A DNA stretch of 64,000 nt from Saprospira grandis str. Lewin (GTDB taxonomy: Bacteria; Bacteroidota; Bacteroidia; Chitinophagales; Saprospiraceae), in NCBI RefSeq assembly GCF_000250635.1, contig NC_016940.1:868001-932000 (forward strand). Direction: 5' to 3'. Position 1 is the first letter of the stretch. Every line of letters starts with the position of its first letter. This document shows, one piece after another, positions 53,438 through 61,539 of this stretch. Under the pieces are notes generated by a model. That model worked only from the letters and a program-made list of their open reading frames with translations, was not told the DNA's origin and searched no databases. Made by a program: the position numbers and the translations under genes.

Positions 53438-53983
53438 TTAGGCTTTTCTATGTTGGCCAAAATGAGGTAATTCTAGGTCCTTTTCAGAAAGGATGGCCTG
53501 CGCCAAATCAATCTGCCAATCAATATTCAATTGAGGGTCATCGTAGCGGATGCCGCCCTCACTAGCCTTATGATAAAAGTTGTCGCATTTGTAGAAGAAC
53601 TCTGCCGTTTCGCTCAAAACCACATAGCCATGCGCAAAACCACGAGGAACATACAACTGCCGTTTGTTTTCCGCCGAAAGCTCTACCCCATAATGTTCGC
53701 CATAAGTGGGCGAATCGGGCCGAAGGTCTACCACTACATCTAGGACCTTACCTTCTAGCACACGGACCAATTTGGCTTGCGCCTGCTCCCCGACTTGATA
53801 ATGCAAGCCCCGAAGCACCCCATAGGTCGAACGGGCCTGATTGTCTTGCACAAAGGGGCGTTCTATTCCCGCCTCGGCAAAGGTTTGGGCATTAAAGGCC
53901 TCAAAAAAGTAGCCGCGATCATCCTCAAAAACCCGAGGTTCAAAAAGGAGGAGGTCGGCAATAGGAGTTTTAACAAAAGGCAT
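53438..53983 (-). CDS. rfbC: dTDP-4-dehydrorhamnose 3,5-epimerase
   Basis: Cupin-fold epimerase of 181 residues. Motifs FFEAFNAQTFAEAG, QDNQARSTYGVLRGLHYQ (with the catalytic histidine), VDLRPDSPTYGEHYGVEL and VPRGFAHGYVVLSETAEFFYKC are all hallmark RfbC/RmlC segments. Size is normal. It precedes rfbD and is followed upstream by a small secreted protein gene 4 bases away, which may be co-transcribed by proximity only. Confidence 0.94.
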   Translation of the reverse strand: MPFVKTPIADLLLFEPRVFEDDRGYFFEAFNAQTFAEAGIERPFVQDNQARSTYGVLRGLHYQVGEQAQAKLVRVLEGKVLDVVVDLRPDSPTYGEHYGVELSAENKRQLYVPRGFAHGYVVLSETAEFFYKCDNFYHKASEGGIRYDDPQLNIDWQIDLAQAILSEKDLELPHFGQHRKA

Positions 53984-53987
53984 ATGC

Positions 53988-54557
53988 TTATTTTTTATGT
54001 TGCTCGAGGCAATCTAATTGGTCCTTAAAAAAATCGAGATAATAGATGGGGTAATTTTGTGTGCCCGCCGACCACTGCAAACTCAAGGACTCAATTTCAT
54101 GCTTGCGCAACCATTTTTGGTCTTTCTTCTTGAGCGGAAAGCGGCAGAGATAGACACTTTCTTTGCCCTCAGCTTGTCGTTTGGCCCCCAAAGGCGAATA
54201 CAATTTGTGTTTGCGGCCATCCATGGCGGTCAGTTCTAGTTTTGCCTCGGGCGGCAAAAAACCAAAACTTTTATCAGCTTCTTGGTCCAATAAGCGGATC
54301 TCTAGCTCTAGCAGGAGTTGGCCCTCGCTTTCTCGCAGAAAGCCCGAAGCCGATAGATAATCTTCATTGAGAAAAAACCGACGGTACGCTGTAGGGGTGT
54401 AGCTAAAGAACCAGCGACTAGGCAAACGCTTTTCTACTCGGCCTGTAAAATCATCTTGGCCCAGGCTTTCCCATTCGCAACTGCCCAATAAGGGCTGGGC
54501 AGAAAGCCAACTACTGCCCAATAGGGCCAAAGAAAATAAGAAGTACTTAAGCAGCAT
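53988..54557 (-). CDS. secreted protein of unknown function
   Basis: Protein of 189 residues starting MLLKYFLFSLALLGSSWLSAQ at 54557, a signal peptide. A longer frame reaches 54815 but its added part is translated GSE repeat, so it is rejected. The mature part has LGSCEWESLGQDDFTGRVEKRLPSRWF near its start and two cysteines only. No family is recognised. It ends with a lysine pair after CLEQH. It sits 4 bases upstream of rfbC on the same strand, so the three genes could be transcribed together; a role in surface polysaccharide is possible but not shown. Confidence 0.73.
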   Translation of the reverse strand: MLLKYFLFSLALLGSSWLSAQPLLGSCEWESLGQDDFTGRVEKRLPSRWFFSYTPTAYRRFFLNEDYLSASGFLRESEGQLLLELEIRLLDQEADKSFGFLPPEAKLELTAMDGRKHKLYSPLGAKRQAEGKESVYLCRFPLKKKDQKWLRKHEIESLSLQWSAGTQNYPIYYLDFFKDQLDCLEQHKK

Positions 54558-54642
54558 AGACGATATATATTTGGTCCAATAGATCTTGTATGGCCTTGCA
54601 GCAGACAGGCGGCGCAGCCGCCGCAAAGGCGCGAAGCGCCGC

Positions 54643-54836
54643 GGCTGAGGGATGGATAAGGGTGGCCGAAGGCCAGAGCCAGCGGCTGCAAGCCGCGCAG
54701 GGCCGAGCAGAACTGCGAGCCCTGACACAGCCCGACCCGAGCGAGAACTCATGAGGGTTTTAACCCTCATTTTGTATCGCTTCGCAAAGCGATACCGCTT
54801 TGCGCTGGGTTTCAACCCGGCGGAAGGGGCAGCCCC
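54643..54836 (+). repeat. GSE repeat, CAGCC type, with long palindromic insert
   Basis: GGCTGAGGGATGGATAAGGG to GGGGCAGCCCC-AAAT. P1 is GGCTG/CAGCC and P2 GGG/CCC. P3 has changed on both sides (AGGG, and CCCT in GCGAGCCCTGA). In place of the usual last hairpin are 54751-54770 (ATGAGGGTTTTAACCCTCAT), a TCGCTTCGCAAAGCGA hairpin and 54802-54822 (core GGGTTTCAACCC). This is the unbroken version of the site hit by the IS1182 element. Confidence 0.85.
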
Positions 54837-54844
54837 AAATTCTT

Positions 54845-56368
54845 CTAAGACTTAATCTTGCTCCAGCTGCTGCCCTCTTTGCCGTCCTTGATTTGTAATC
54901 CAAGTGCTTGAAGGGCATCCCGAATCTGATCGCTTTTGGCCCAGTCCTTATTGGCTCTGGCCTCTTGGCGCTGTTCGATAATCATTTGCATCAGGCCATC
55001 TAGCAAGGCCTTATCTTCATCTGATTGGCCGATGAGGGCTTCTTTTTGCAGACCGAAAATATCAAAAACGATGGCGCTAAAGTCCTTTTTGAGGCGGGCC
55101 AAGGTTTCGGGCGCAATGCTGCCCAAATCTTGTTGGCCATTCGTAAACTTCTGAATATCACTGACCAAGCCAAAGATTTTAGCGAGGGCCTTGGGCGTAT
55201 TGAGGTCCTCATCGAGCTCCGCAAAGGCGCCATCCAAAAGCTTATTGATTTTGATATCTAGACCTTTGGCCAAGTCCGAAAGCTGTGTTTGCTCCAAAGC
55301 CATCAGGGCCTCATGGGCTTCCATCAAACGCTGATAGCCTTTTTCGGCGGCCAAAAGGGCATCCTCCGTAATGTTGAGGGTAGAGTGATAGTGCGCCTGC
55401 AACATAAAGAAGCGGATGACCATGGGGCTGTAAGGCTTGCTCATCAGGGGATTGCTGCCCGCAAAAAGCTCCTTGGGCAAGATCGAATTGCCCTTACTCT
55501 TGCTCATTTTCTTGCCATTGAGCAGTAGCATATTGGCGTGCATCCAGTAATTGACGGGCTGGCAATTGCAGGCCCCTAAATTCTGGGCGATTTCGTTTTC
55601 GTGATGCGGAAATTGCAGGTCCATCCCACCCCCATGAATGTCAAAGGTTTTGCCCAAATACTTGGTACTCATGGCCGAGCATTCTAGGTGCCAGCCCGGA
55701 AAACCTTCGCCCCAGGGCGAGGGCCAGCGCATAATATGCGTAGGCGAGGCCTTTACCCAGATGGCAAAATCAGAAGGCGAGCGCTTTTCCTCTTGGTTTT
55801 TGAGGTCATCGCGGCTTTCCGACATTAGGTCCTCTACCAATTTACCCGATAGTTTGCCATAGTCTTTATTCTCGGCAATGAGCTTTTGGGTATCAAAATA
55901 AACCGAGCCATTGACCTCATAGCCATAGCCATTATCAATAATATCTTGGACCATCTGGATTTGCTCCACAATATGGCCCGTCGCCGTAGGCTCAATGCTA
56001 GGCGGCAAAATATTGAGTTGGTCCATCACCTCATGAAAGAGGTAAGTATACTTTTGCACAATCTCCATAGGCTCTAGCTCCTCTAGGCGAGCCCTTTGCT
56101 CAATCTTGCTATCGGCGGCGGTATCTACATCCCCTTCTAGGTGGCCCACATCCGTAATATTGCGCACATAACGGACCTTATAGCCCTTATGCAACAAATA
56201 GCGATAGAGCAAATCAAAGCTAAAAAAGGTCCGACAATTCCCCAAGTGCACCTCATTATAAACAGTTGGTCCACAGACATATAGGCCAACTTTCTTTCCA
56301 TTGGGGTCTATGGGTGTAAATTCCTCTAGGGTCCGACTTAGCGAATTGTAAATTTTTAATGCGTTCAT
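54845..56368 (-). CDS. cysS: cysteinyl-tRNA synthetase
   Basis: Class I tRNA synthetase of 507 residues that charges tRNA-Cys. The start MNALKIYNSLSRTLEEF at 56368 is the right one; the frame extends upstream into a GSE-derived stretch. Zinc cysteine Cys32 is in YVCGPTVYNEVHLGN, where HLGN is the HIGH motif (41-44). WHLECSAMSTKYLG and HHENEIAQ give the other zinc ligands, and KMSKSKGN is the second signature. The C-terminal DALR region contains the expected anticodon-binding helices. Complete and normal in length. Confidence 0.95.
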   Translation of the reverse strand: MNALKIYNSLSRTLEEFTPIDPNGKKVGLYVCGPTVYNEVHLGNCRTFFSFDLLYRYLLHKGYKVRYVRNITDVGHLEGDVDTAADSKIEQRARLEELEPMEIVQKYTYLFHEVMDQLNILPPSIEPTATGHIVEQIQMVQDIIDNGYGYEVNGSVYFDTQKLIAENKDYGKLSGKLVEDLMSESRDDLKNQEEKRSPSDFAIWVKASPTHIMRWPSPWGEGFPGWHLECSAMSTKYLGKTFDIHGGGMDLQFPHHENEIAQNLGACNCQPVNYWMHANMLLLNGKKMSKSKGNSILPKELFAGSNPLMSKPYSPMVIRFFMLQAHYHSTLNITEDALLAAEKGYQRLMEAHEALMALEQTQLSDLAKGLDIKINKLLDGAFAELDEDLNTPKALAKIFGLVSDIQKFTNGQQDLGSIAPETLARLKKDFSAIVFDIFGLQKEALIGQSDEDKALLDGLMQMIIEQRQEARANKDWAKSDQIRDALQALGLQIKDGKEGSSWSKIKS

Positions 56369-56442
56369 ACTAGCTTTGATTCGAATGTTAAGGCGGCAAG
56401 ATACAGACTTCAAATTGCTTTTACAAACCTTCTGTTTTTGAT

Positions 56443-56568
56443 TTTTTGGGGCCTGCCGCCTTCGGCGGCCGGGCCCTTTCAGGGCTCGCAGGTCTGCTCG
56501 GCCCTGCGGGCTCATTTCATTTCGCCCTGGGTCTGCCGCTGCGCGGCCCCCTTTCAGGCCCCTAGGCC
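56443..56568 (-). repeat. GSE repeat, left border of the second composite
   Basis: Nearly identical to 22203-22327. In + orientation GGCCTAGGG to CAGGCCCC-AAAA, P1 GGCCT/AGGCC, P2 GGG/CCC, P3 AGGG/CCCT. It begins just upstream of cysS and starts a gene-free block of about 1.1 kb. Confidence 0.83.
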
Positions 56569-57343
56569 GATTTGGCCTTTGGCCAACCCTAGGGCCAAGG
56601 CCCTAGGCGATGAATAGCAGGCGGCAAAGCCTAGAGGTTGCACAAGCCCAAAATAGGGGTTCTTTAAGGTATAAATTAGGTCCAAGAACCCCATAACAGT
56701 CCTTATCTACCACATTTTTTAGCTTAGAAAGCAGAAGAGGCCGCTTGTTTAGCTCAAGCTATAGGTTGAGTAACCAAAATTAGGGCTCTTCTACTGCTTT
56801 ATAGACGTCTGGAACTGCATTCTATAGGTACAAAACTGCAAGGAGCAGGTCCACAACTGCTTGCTTGAGGTCGAGTAGCCCTAACTGGGGCTAGAGTAAG
56901 TCCTTAGCTGCAGTTCTTTTATCTAAAATAGACCTTATGATACTGCTTAGGTGAGGTCGCTTTACTTACGCTTGAGGTTTATTATAGAAAAGCTGAGGTT
57001 ATATAACTCCGCTAATCTAGTCCACCAACTGCAAGTCTAGCCTTTGGTCACCTTAATTTACAGTTGGCTAAGGACTAGCTTGCAGTAAAAAAGCACAAAC
57101 AAGGAGTTCCATAACCTATATTCTAGAGTTTTATAGGCTATACCATGGAGTTCAGGACGACTATTATACAGTAGAGGGACCTATACCGAACAGTTTAGTG
57201 ACTGTATTCAATGACTTTAACAAGCTATATCATAGAGTTCAGGACGACTAAGAAGGAGTTTTGTCAATCATCGGCTATGGGCTGCAGCCCATGGGCCCAA
57301 ATCCGCCGAAGAAGACCGCCAAAAGAAAAAATAAAAGATGAGC
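56569..57343. repeat. composite non-coding element, copy 2
   Basis: Gene-free. A CCTAGGGCCAAGGCCCTAGG palindrome (56587-56606) leads into a block matching 15271-15505 (56601-56838). Then come about 270 bases unique to this copy (with paired stretches AGTTGGCTAAGGACTAGC and GACTAGATTAGC), and a single copy of the 87-base unit (about 57120-57260) ending GACGACTAAGAAGGAGTTTT. The hairpin ATGGGCTGCAGCCCAT (57280-57295) and a CCGCCGAAGAAG..AAAAGAAAA tract follow. The order is the same as at 14736-16279, but shorter. Confidence 0.7.
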
Positions 57344-57469
57344 GGCCCAGCGCTGCGGAGGGGTGGCCGAAGGCCAGACCGAAGGCGAAACGAAGTGGAG
57401 CCTGAAGGGCCGAACAGAGCTGTGAGCCCCGCAGCATAGCGGCGGCCAGCTTTGCTGGCCGCGGGCCCC
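57344..57469 (+). repeat. GSE repeat, GGGCC type, right border of the second composite
   Basis: GGCCCAGCGCTGCGGAGGGG to CGCGGGCCCC-AAAA. P1 is GGCCC/GGGCC and P3 GGGG/CCCC (GTGAGCCCCG). The small loop hairpin is ACAG-AG-CTGT where others have GCAG-AC-CTGC. GCTGCGG can pair with CCGCAGC. Confidence 0.85.
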
Positions 57470-57556
57470 AAAAAAAACTTATCTTGAGCAGCCAAACAGA
57501 ACGAATTGGCATCTATCTTAATAGAAAATCATAAGAATCATAAAAAACTAGCGTCT

Positions 57557-58651
57557 ATGAAATCCCCCTTCTTTTTTATGCTAGCCTTGCTGCTGGCTTT
57601 ATTTTCGGCTTGTAGCGAGCAGTCTCCTACTGATATTCAGGGAGTTTGGTATTTGGAGCATGTTCTGAAAGACGGCCAAAAAATAGCGGTGCAACGGGCG
57701 AATAGCCTGCGTATTTATGAAGAAGGCATGAGTCTTTCTTGGTCTCGGAACAGTAGCCATACGGAAGTAAGTTGGTCGGGCAATAGGGCCGAGCCTAAAG
57801 ATCTTGGTTGGGTAACCACAATGGCTTGTTGTGATTCGGACTTGGATAATGAGTTGCAAGAACTACTAGGCAACGATTTTGAGATCCTTCGGCAGTCAAA
57901 AGATAGTTTGATTGTGAAAACGGGGCAAAGCGAATGGCATTTTAGTCGCAACCGTTTGCCTTTGGAGCTCAGTGCGAGCAGTTGGTTGATTGAGGAGGTC
58001 CGGGAAAAGGCCACAGGCGATAGTTGGCAGCCGCCTCTCCCCTACCGTTTAGACTTTCAGGCCGAGGGCTATCGCTTCTTTTTGGAGGCCAATAGTTGTT
58101 GGCAGACTTGTGAGTATGCTGAGGGTCGTATTTACCCTAAAGAAACAGGCAGTTGCACCGAAGCTTGCTGCGATGCCCCTAGGACAGAGTGGTTAAAAGC
58201 CATGCGTTTGGATAGCTTGACTTACAGCTTGGCCGACAACCAATTAGTATTGAGTTCGGCCAATTATGAACTCATTGCCCAACCATTGAGAGGCTTGCAA
58301 GCAGAGGCCAAACCCTTGCCTGCCGAAAAGCTCAGGGGCTTGCGTTGGGAGCTAGAAAGTTATAGCAACGGCATGATGACGAGCGTTCATGCCATGCAGC
58401 ATATTTTCTCTTTTGAAGAAGGCCAGGGGGCCATTAGTTGGGAAAACGAGCGTTGTCAGAGAGACTGTAATTTTAAGGGGCAGACCCTCAGCCTTAAACC
58501 CTGTGCAGAGGGATGTTGCCCCCAAACGGCAGGCGATATTAGCGAGCAATTTGAGGGCGACTTCCTAGTATTCAGCGAAGGCGATCAGATTGTTTTGCGG
58601 AAAGGAGATATTGAGTACAGCCTTCGGCCTATTCGGGGTGATAAATTTTAA
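57557..58651 (+). CDS. lipoprotein with three tandem Cys-Cys domains
   Basis: Protein of 364 residues starting MKSPFFFMLALLLALFSACS at 57557 (lipobox LFSAC); a longer frame from 57506 lacks a signal peptide start. The mature protein consists of three related domains of about 110 residues. Each opens with a Trp-containing strand (GVWYLEHV, SSWLIEEV, LRWELESY), has a region with adjacent cysteines (MACCDSD, EACCDAP, EGCCPQT) and ends in a short strand pair (WHFSRN, YELIAQP, YSLRPI). Domains 2 and 3 also share CxxxC (CWQTC, CQRDC). The plan recalls HslJ/META-like or lipocalin-like lipoproteins, but I cannot assign a family. It overlaps the end of the acylase gene, tail to tail, by 23 bases. Confidence 0.8.
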   Translation: MKSPFFFMLALLLALFSACSEQSPTDIQGVWYLEHVLKDGQKIAVQRANSLRIYEEGMSLSWSRNSSHTEVSWSGNRAEPKDLGWVTTMACCDSDLDNELQELLGNDFEILRQSKDSLIVKTGQSEWHFSRNRLPLELSASSWLIEEVREKATGDSWQPPLPYRLDFQAEGYRFFLEANSCWQTCEYAEGRIYPKETGSCTEACCDAPRTEWLKAMRLDSLTYSLADNQLVLSSANYELIAQPLRGLQAEAKPLPAEKLRGLRWELESYSNGMMTSVHAMQHIFSFEEGQGAISWENERCQRDCNFKGQTLSLKPCAEGCCPQTAGDISEQFEGDFLVFSEGDQIVLRKGDIEYSLRPIRGDKF

Positions 58652-60701
58652 GGGCCGACTTCATGACCTTAATTTTATCCATTTCTACTGTTTTGAGGCT
58701 TCGTTTTTCTAGGGCCTCCACCTGATTCTTATACGCTTGAATCTGGGGACTTTGGAAATAGGGCAAAAGGGTTTGGATTTGGGCGGGGCCATTCTCATTG
58801 AAGCGGACAAAATGGATATAAGTATCGCCAAAAGTGGGGACCAACTGCCCTTCTTCATTGGGCATCTCATAATAAGTGGGGCTAAGCATATCGGGAAAGC
58901 CAGAAGTGGGCTGCCATTGCTCTCCTCTTTGGTAGCGGGCCAGCTCGGAGATAGGGACCAAAAGCTTATTATGGTGTTTATAGAGGTATCGGCTAGCTTT
59001 TTCTAGGCCAGCTAGTAGTTCGGCGGTGTTAATTTTTGGGCCAGAGATAAAGACCTCATCGCCATAGCCTTTTTCCTTAAAGATATATTGGAAAGTGAGC
59101 AAGACCAAGCCCGCTCTGGGGTCCTTTGCATCGGCAGAGAGGGACCAATTTTGCAATTCTCTGAGGGGTTTGCGCAGATGGGGATAATCTTCGGGCTTTA
59201 AGTCATAGATAAACTGAATAGACTGATAGAAAGGAGAAGCCTTGGAAAGTTGTTGATCAAACTTAATGGCCTTGAAATCTTCCCAATTGAGCAGGCCCAT
59301 TTCGGATTCGATCAGTTCCAGAAAGCGATGTGCTCGATTATTCAGGCCGGGGCGAAGGTCGGTATAAGGGACCTTCATCTCTTCTCGGACCGAATCGCAG
59401 CTAGCGATTGTGGGCGTATTATTGGTATTAAACAGATAGCCACAGTCGGGATTTTCTAATAAGGGTTTCTCTTCTAGAGAGAGGTAATTGTTCCAGCAAT
59501 TTTCTTTTTTGCCCAAAAGGGTCCCGCTATAATCAAAGCTATCGGGCCGTTGAGGAATCATGCCATTACAGAGATAAAGCAGATTATCTTCCTTATCGGC
59601 ATAGACAATATTAAAGAGCGGCAGGGCATTTTGGTCTAGGGCCGCTTTAAACTCTTGGAGATTTTTGGCCTTGCCCATTTCATAAAACTGTTGGCCAGCG
59701 GCGAGGGCATCTAGAGCCGGGCTGCGCAGGGCATAAAACTTTCCGTTAGGCGCTTTAAAGGTAGGGCCAAACTCCGACCAATAGGTTTTTCTTCTAACCG
59801 GCAGAACAAATGCGCCGACCTTCACCTTGAGCCAAAAGCGGCGCGTTTGCAGTTTCTTATAACCTTCTCCCCAGCGATACTGTTTTTTCTTTTTGGGGTG
59901 CATATCTAGCTCAAAGACATCGAGTAGGTCCAGATAATTAAAGGTATGTCCCCAGCCCAGATGCTCATTATTGCCCATAAAGACGCTAGTTCCGCCCTGG
60001 AAGAGCGCCCCCGTAATATTCCAGCCTTCTTCAGAGCAAAGATGGGCCTCATAAAAAGAGAGCGGACCTTGGAGCATAAAATGCGGATTGATCGCCAGGT
60101 AGGTTTGGCCGCTAGCCGTTCGGCTTTTGCTCATGGCATAGGCATTAGAGCCCAGGGGAGCCTCTTGGCTAAAAGCGCCAGGTTCTCGGCCCTCCATAAT
60201 ATCGCCTAGGGCATCGGGCAGGCCCGATAGGGCCGCAAAAGATAAAAGATAGACCTTCAGAATATCTTTTTCTGTGACAGGGAATGCTCGCTTAAAGAGT
60301 ACTCTTTCGGGCTGTTTTTTGGCAAAATCATTTAGTGCAGTGACATAGGCGGAAAGCAGCTGCATAAACTCATCGTTCAATTGGTCCTTTTGGGCCTCGT
60401 AGCGTCCTTCTAGGTCAAGAGCCTTCACAAAATAGTCAAATGCGGCGCCTTCCTTGCCCTTATAGCGCCCCATTAAACCTTTGGCAATCAAAACGGTCTC
60501 TTGCATAGCCTCAAAATTATCCTCGGCATTGGCCCAAGCCAAACCATAGACCACCTCTGGGTTTGTTGGGGCAAAAATATGCGGCATACCAAAGCTATCT
60601 CGAACAATATCAATGGATTTGGGTTCTATTTTTTGCTGTGCAAATAGTGGACAAACAGAAAAAACTAAAAAGAAAAATAACATCGTTTTTCTAAGCAACA
60701 T
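58629..60701 (-). CDS. penicillin acylase family (Ntn hydrolase), acyl-homoserine-lactone-acylase-like
   Basis: Secreted proenzyme of 690 residues. After the signal peptide (LFFFLVFSVCPLFAQ) come the alpha-chain motifs DSFGMPHIFA and GLAWANAEDNFEAM. The self-cleavage site and nucleophile are in LGSNAYAMSKSRT, with Ser185 becoming the new N-terminus of the beta chain. HLGWGHTFNYLDLLDVF and the Asn of FNTNNTP supply other catalytic parts. Family members remove acyl chains from penicillins, homoserine lactones or other amides; the GSNAY form resembles the lactone acylases. Quorum-signal quenching or peptide scavenging are both possible. It diverges from a TetR regulator with an inverted repeat between them. 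Confidence 0.88.
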   Translation of the reverse strand: MLLRKTMLFFFLVFSVCPLFAQQKIEPKSIDIVRDSFGMPHIFAPTNPEVVYGLAWANAEDNFEAMQETVLIAKGLMGRYKGKEGAAFDYFVKALDLEGRYEAQKDQLNDEFMQLLSAYVTALNDFAKKQPERVLFKRAFPVTEKDILKVYLLSFAALSGLPDALGDIMEGREPGAFSQEAPLGSNAYAMSKSRTASGQTYLAINPHFMLQGPLSFYEAHLCSEEGWNITGALFQGGTSVFMGNNEHLGWGHTFNYLDLLDVFELDMHPKKKKQYRWGEGYKKLQTRRFWLKVKVGAFVLPVRRKTYWSEFGPTFKAPNGKFYALRSPALDALAAGQQFYEMGKAKNLQEFKAALDQNALPLFNIVYADKEDNLLYLCNGMIPQRPDSFDYSGTLLGKKENCWNNYLSLEEKPLLENPDCGYLFNTNNTPTIASCDSVREEMKVPYTDLRPGLNNRAHRFLELIESEMGLLNWEDFKAIKFDQQLSKASPFYQSIQFIYDLKPEDYPHLRKPLRELQNWSLSADAKDPRAGLVLLTFQYIFKEKGYGDEVFISGPKINTAELLAGLEKASRYLYKHHNKLLVPISELARYQRGEQWQPTSGFPDMLSPTYYEMPNEEGQLVPTFGDTYIHFVRFNENGPAQIQTLLPYFQSPQIQAYKNQVEALEKRSLKTVEMDKIKVMKSALKIYHPE

Positions 60702-60793
60702 AGGCGAATAACTGGTATATAGATTTTATAATACAATCTTATTATGCTATTTTGCGCTCCGCCCCTTATCTAAGAACTCATTAAATAATAAAT

Positions 60794-60827
60794 CTTGCTC
60801 TTTTGGCGAACTATTTCGCCTAGGCAA
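60794..60827. promoter_or_regulatory. candidate TetR operator between acylase and regulator genes
   Basis: GGCGAA-CTAT-TTCGCC (60805-60820) is a perfect inverted repeat, and CTTGC / GCAAG extend it on either side (60794-60827). A half-site with similar sequence (TAGGCGAATAACT) lies at 60701-60713, over the acylase start. This placement suits a local TetR repressor acting on both genes. Not tested. Confidence 0.55.
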
Positions 60828-60870
60828 GTTCATGATTTTGGCCTTGGTCAAATATAGCGTATTACAAAAT

Positions 60871-61467
60871 ATGGGAAGAAAAAGTAAGGCAGAAGAAAGA
60901 AAGCAGGAAATTCTCGAGCATTTCTATAAAGTAATGCTAACGGAGGGCTTTGAAAACAGCTCGATTGCTAAGATTGCCAAGAGCATGGATGTAAACCCTA
61001 GTTTGCTCATCCACTACTTCAAAACAAAGGAAGATATGGTGGTGGGCTTGGTTGATTTTCTGCTAGAGCGCTATGAGGATGCTTTTCTCAATATGGTGAT
61101 TTCTAAAGAGAACCCTCAAGAACAGTTTGATACGGTCATTGATATTTTGTTTGGCCATGCCTGGATGCAGATGTCGGACCAGCATTCGGTCTTTTATGCT
61201 TGCTATTACCTTAGCTCTCGGCACGACCTAATTCGGGAGCGTTTTCAGCAGATGTACAACCGCTTTAGAGAGGTGGTAGAGGAACTAGCCGACCGTTGGA
61301 TAGAAGCCAAAATTGTTCGGGATTTTACGCCTTCTCAGGTGGCCGAATACCTGATTATGCTCAATGAGGGCCTCACTTATTATGAGGGGGTTTATCGCGA
61401 TCCCGAAGCCTTTATGCACCGTTGTCAGTACTTGCAAAAGATGGTGCGCAAAACGCTAACCGCTTAA
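60871..61467 (+). CDS. TetR-family transcriptional regulator
   Basis: Protein of 198 residues starting MGRKSKAEERKQEI at 60871; the frame opens earlier at 60832 but the shorter start gives the usual N-terminus and leaves the operator free. The helix-turn-helix lies at about 20-55 (FENSSIAKIAKSMDVNPSLLIHYFKTKEDM). The remainder is the helical ligand-binding and dimerisation domain. It is divergent to the acylase-family gene, so it probably controls that gene and itself, with an acylated compound as a possible ligand. That link is inference from position and the palindrome. Confidence 0.87.
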   Translation: MGRKSKAEERKQEILEHFYKVMLTEGFENSSIAKIAKSMDVNPSLLIHYFKTKEDMVVGLVDFLLERYEDAFLNMVISKENPQEQFDTVIDILFGHAWMQMSDQHSVFYACYYLSSRHDLIRERFQQMYNRFREVVEELADRWIEAKIVRDFTPSQVAEYLIMLNEGLTYYEGVYRDPEAFMHRCQYLQKMVRKTLTA

Positions 61468-61487
61468 GTATTATCCTTTTTAGAACT

Positions 61488-61520
61488 GCGGCCGAGCTAG
61501 GAGAGTCCTAGCTCGGCCGC
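61488..61520. terminator. shared terminator between TetR gene and pseudouridine synthase
   Basis: GCGGCCGAGCTAGGA-GAG-TCCTAGCTCGGCCGC is a 15-base perfect stem. It lies between two convergent genes, 21 bases from either stop, so it likely serves both, although only short U runs follow. Confidence 0.65.
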
Positions 61521-61539
61521 TTTGCATTCTAAAAGAACC

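Noticed and set aside
54558-54815. N-terminal extension of the secreted protein next to rfbC
   Set aside because: The extension is repeat sequence, and a signal peptide starts at 54557.
56369-56515. N-terminal extension of cysS
   Set aside because: It runs into GSE sequence; cysteinyl-tRNA synthetases begin about 30 residues before CGPTVY, which fits 56368.
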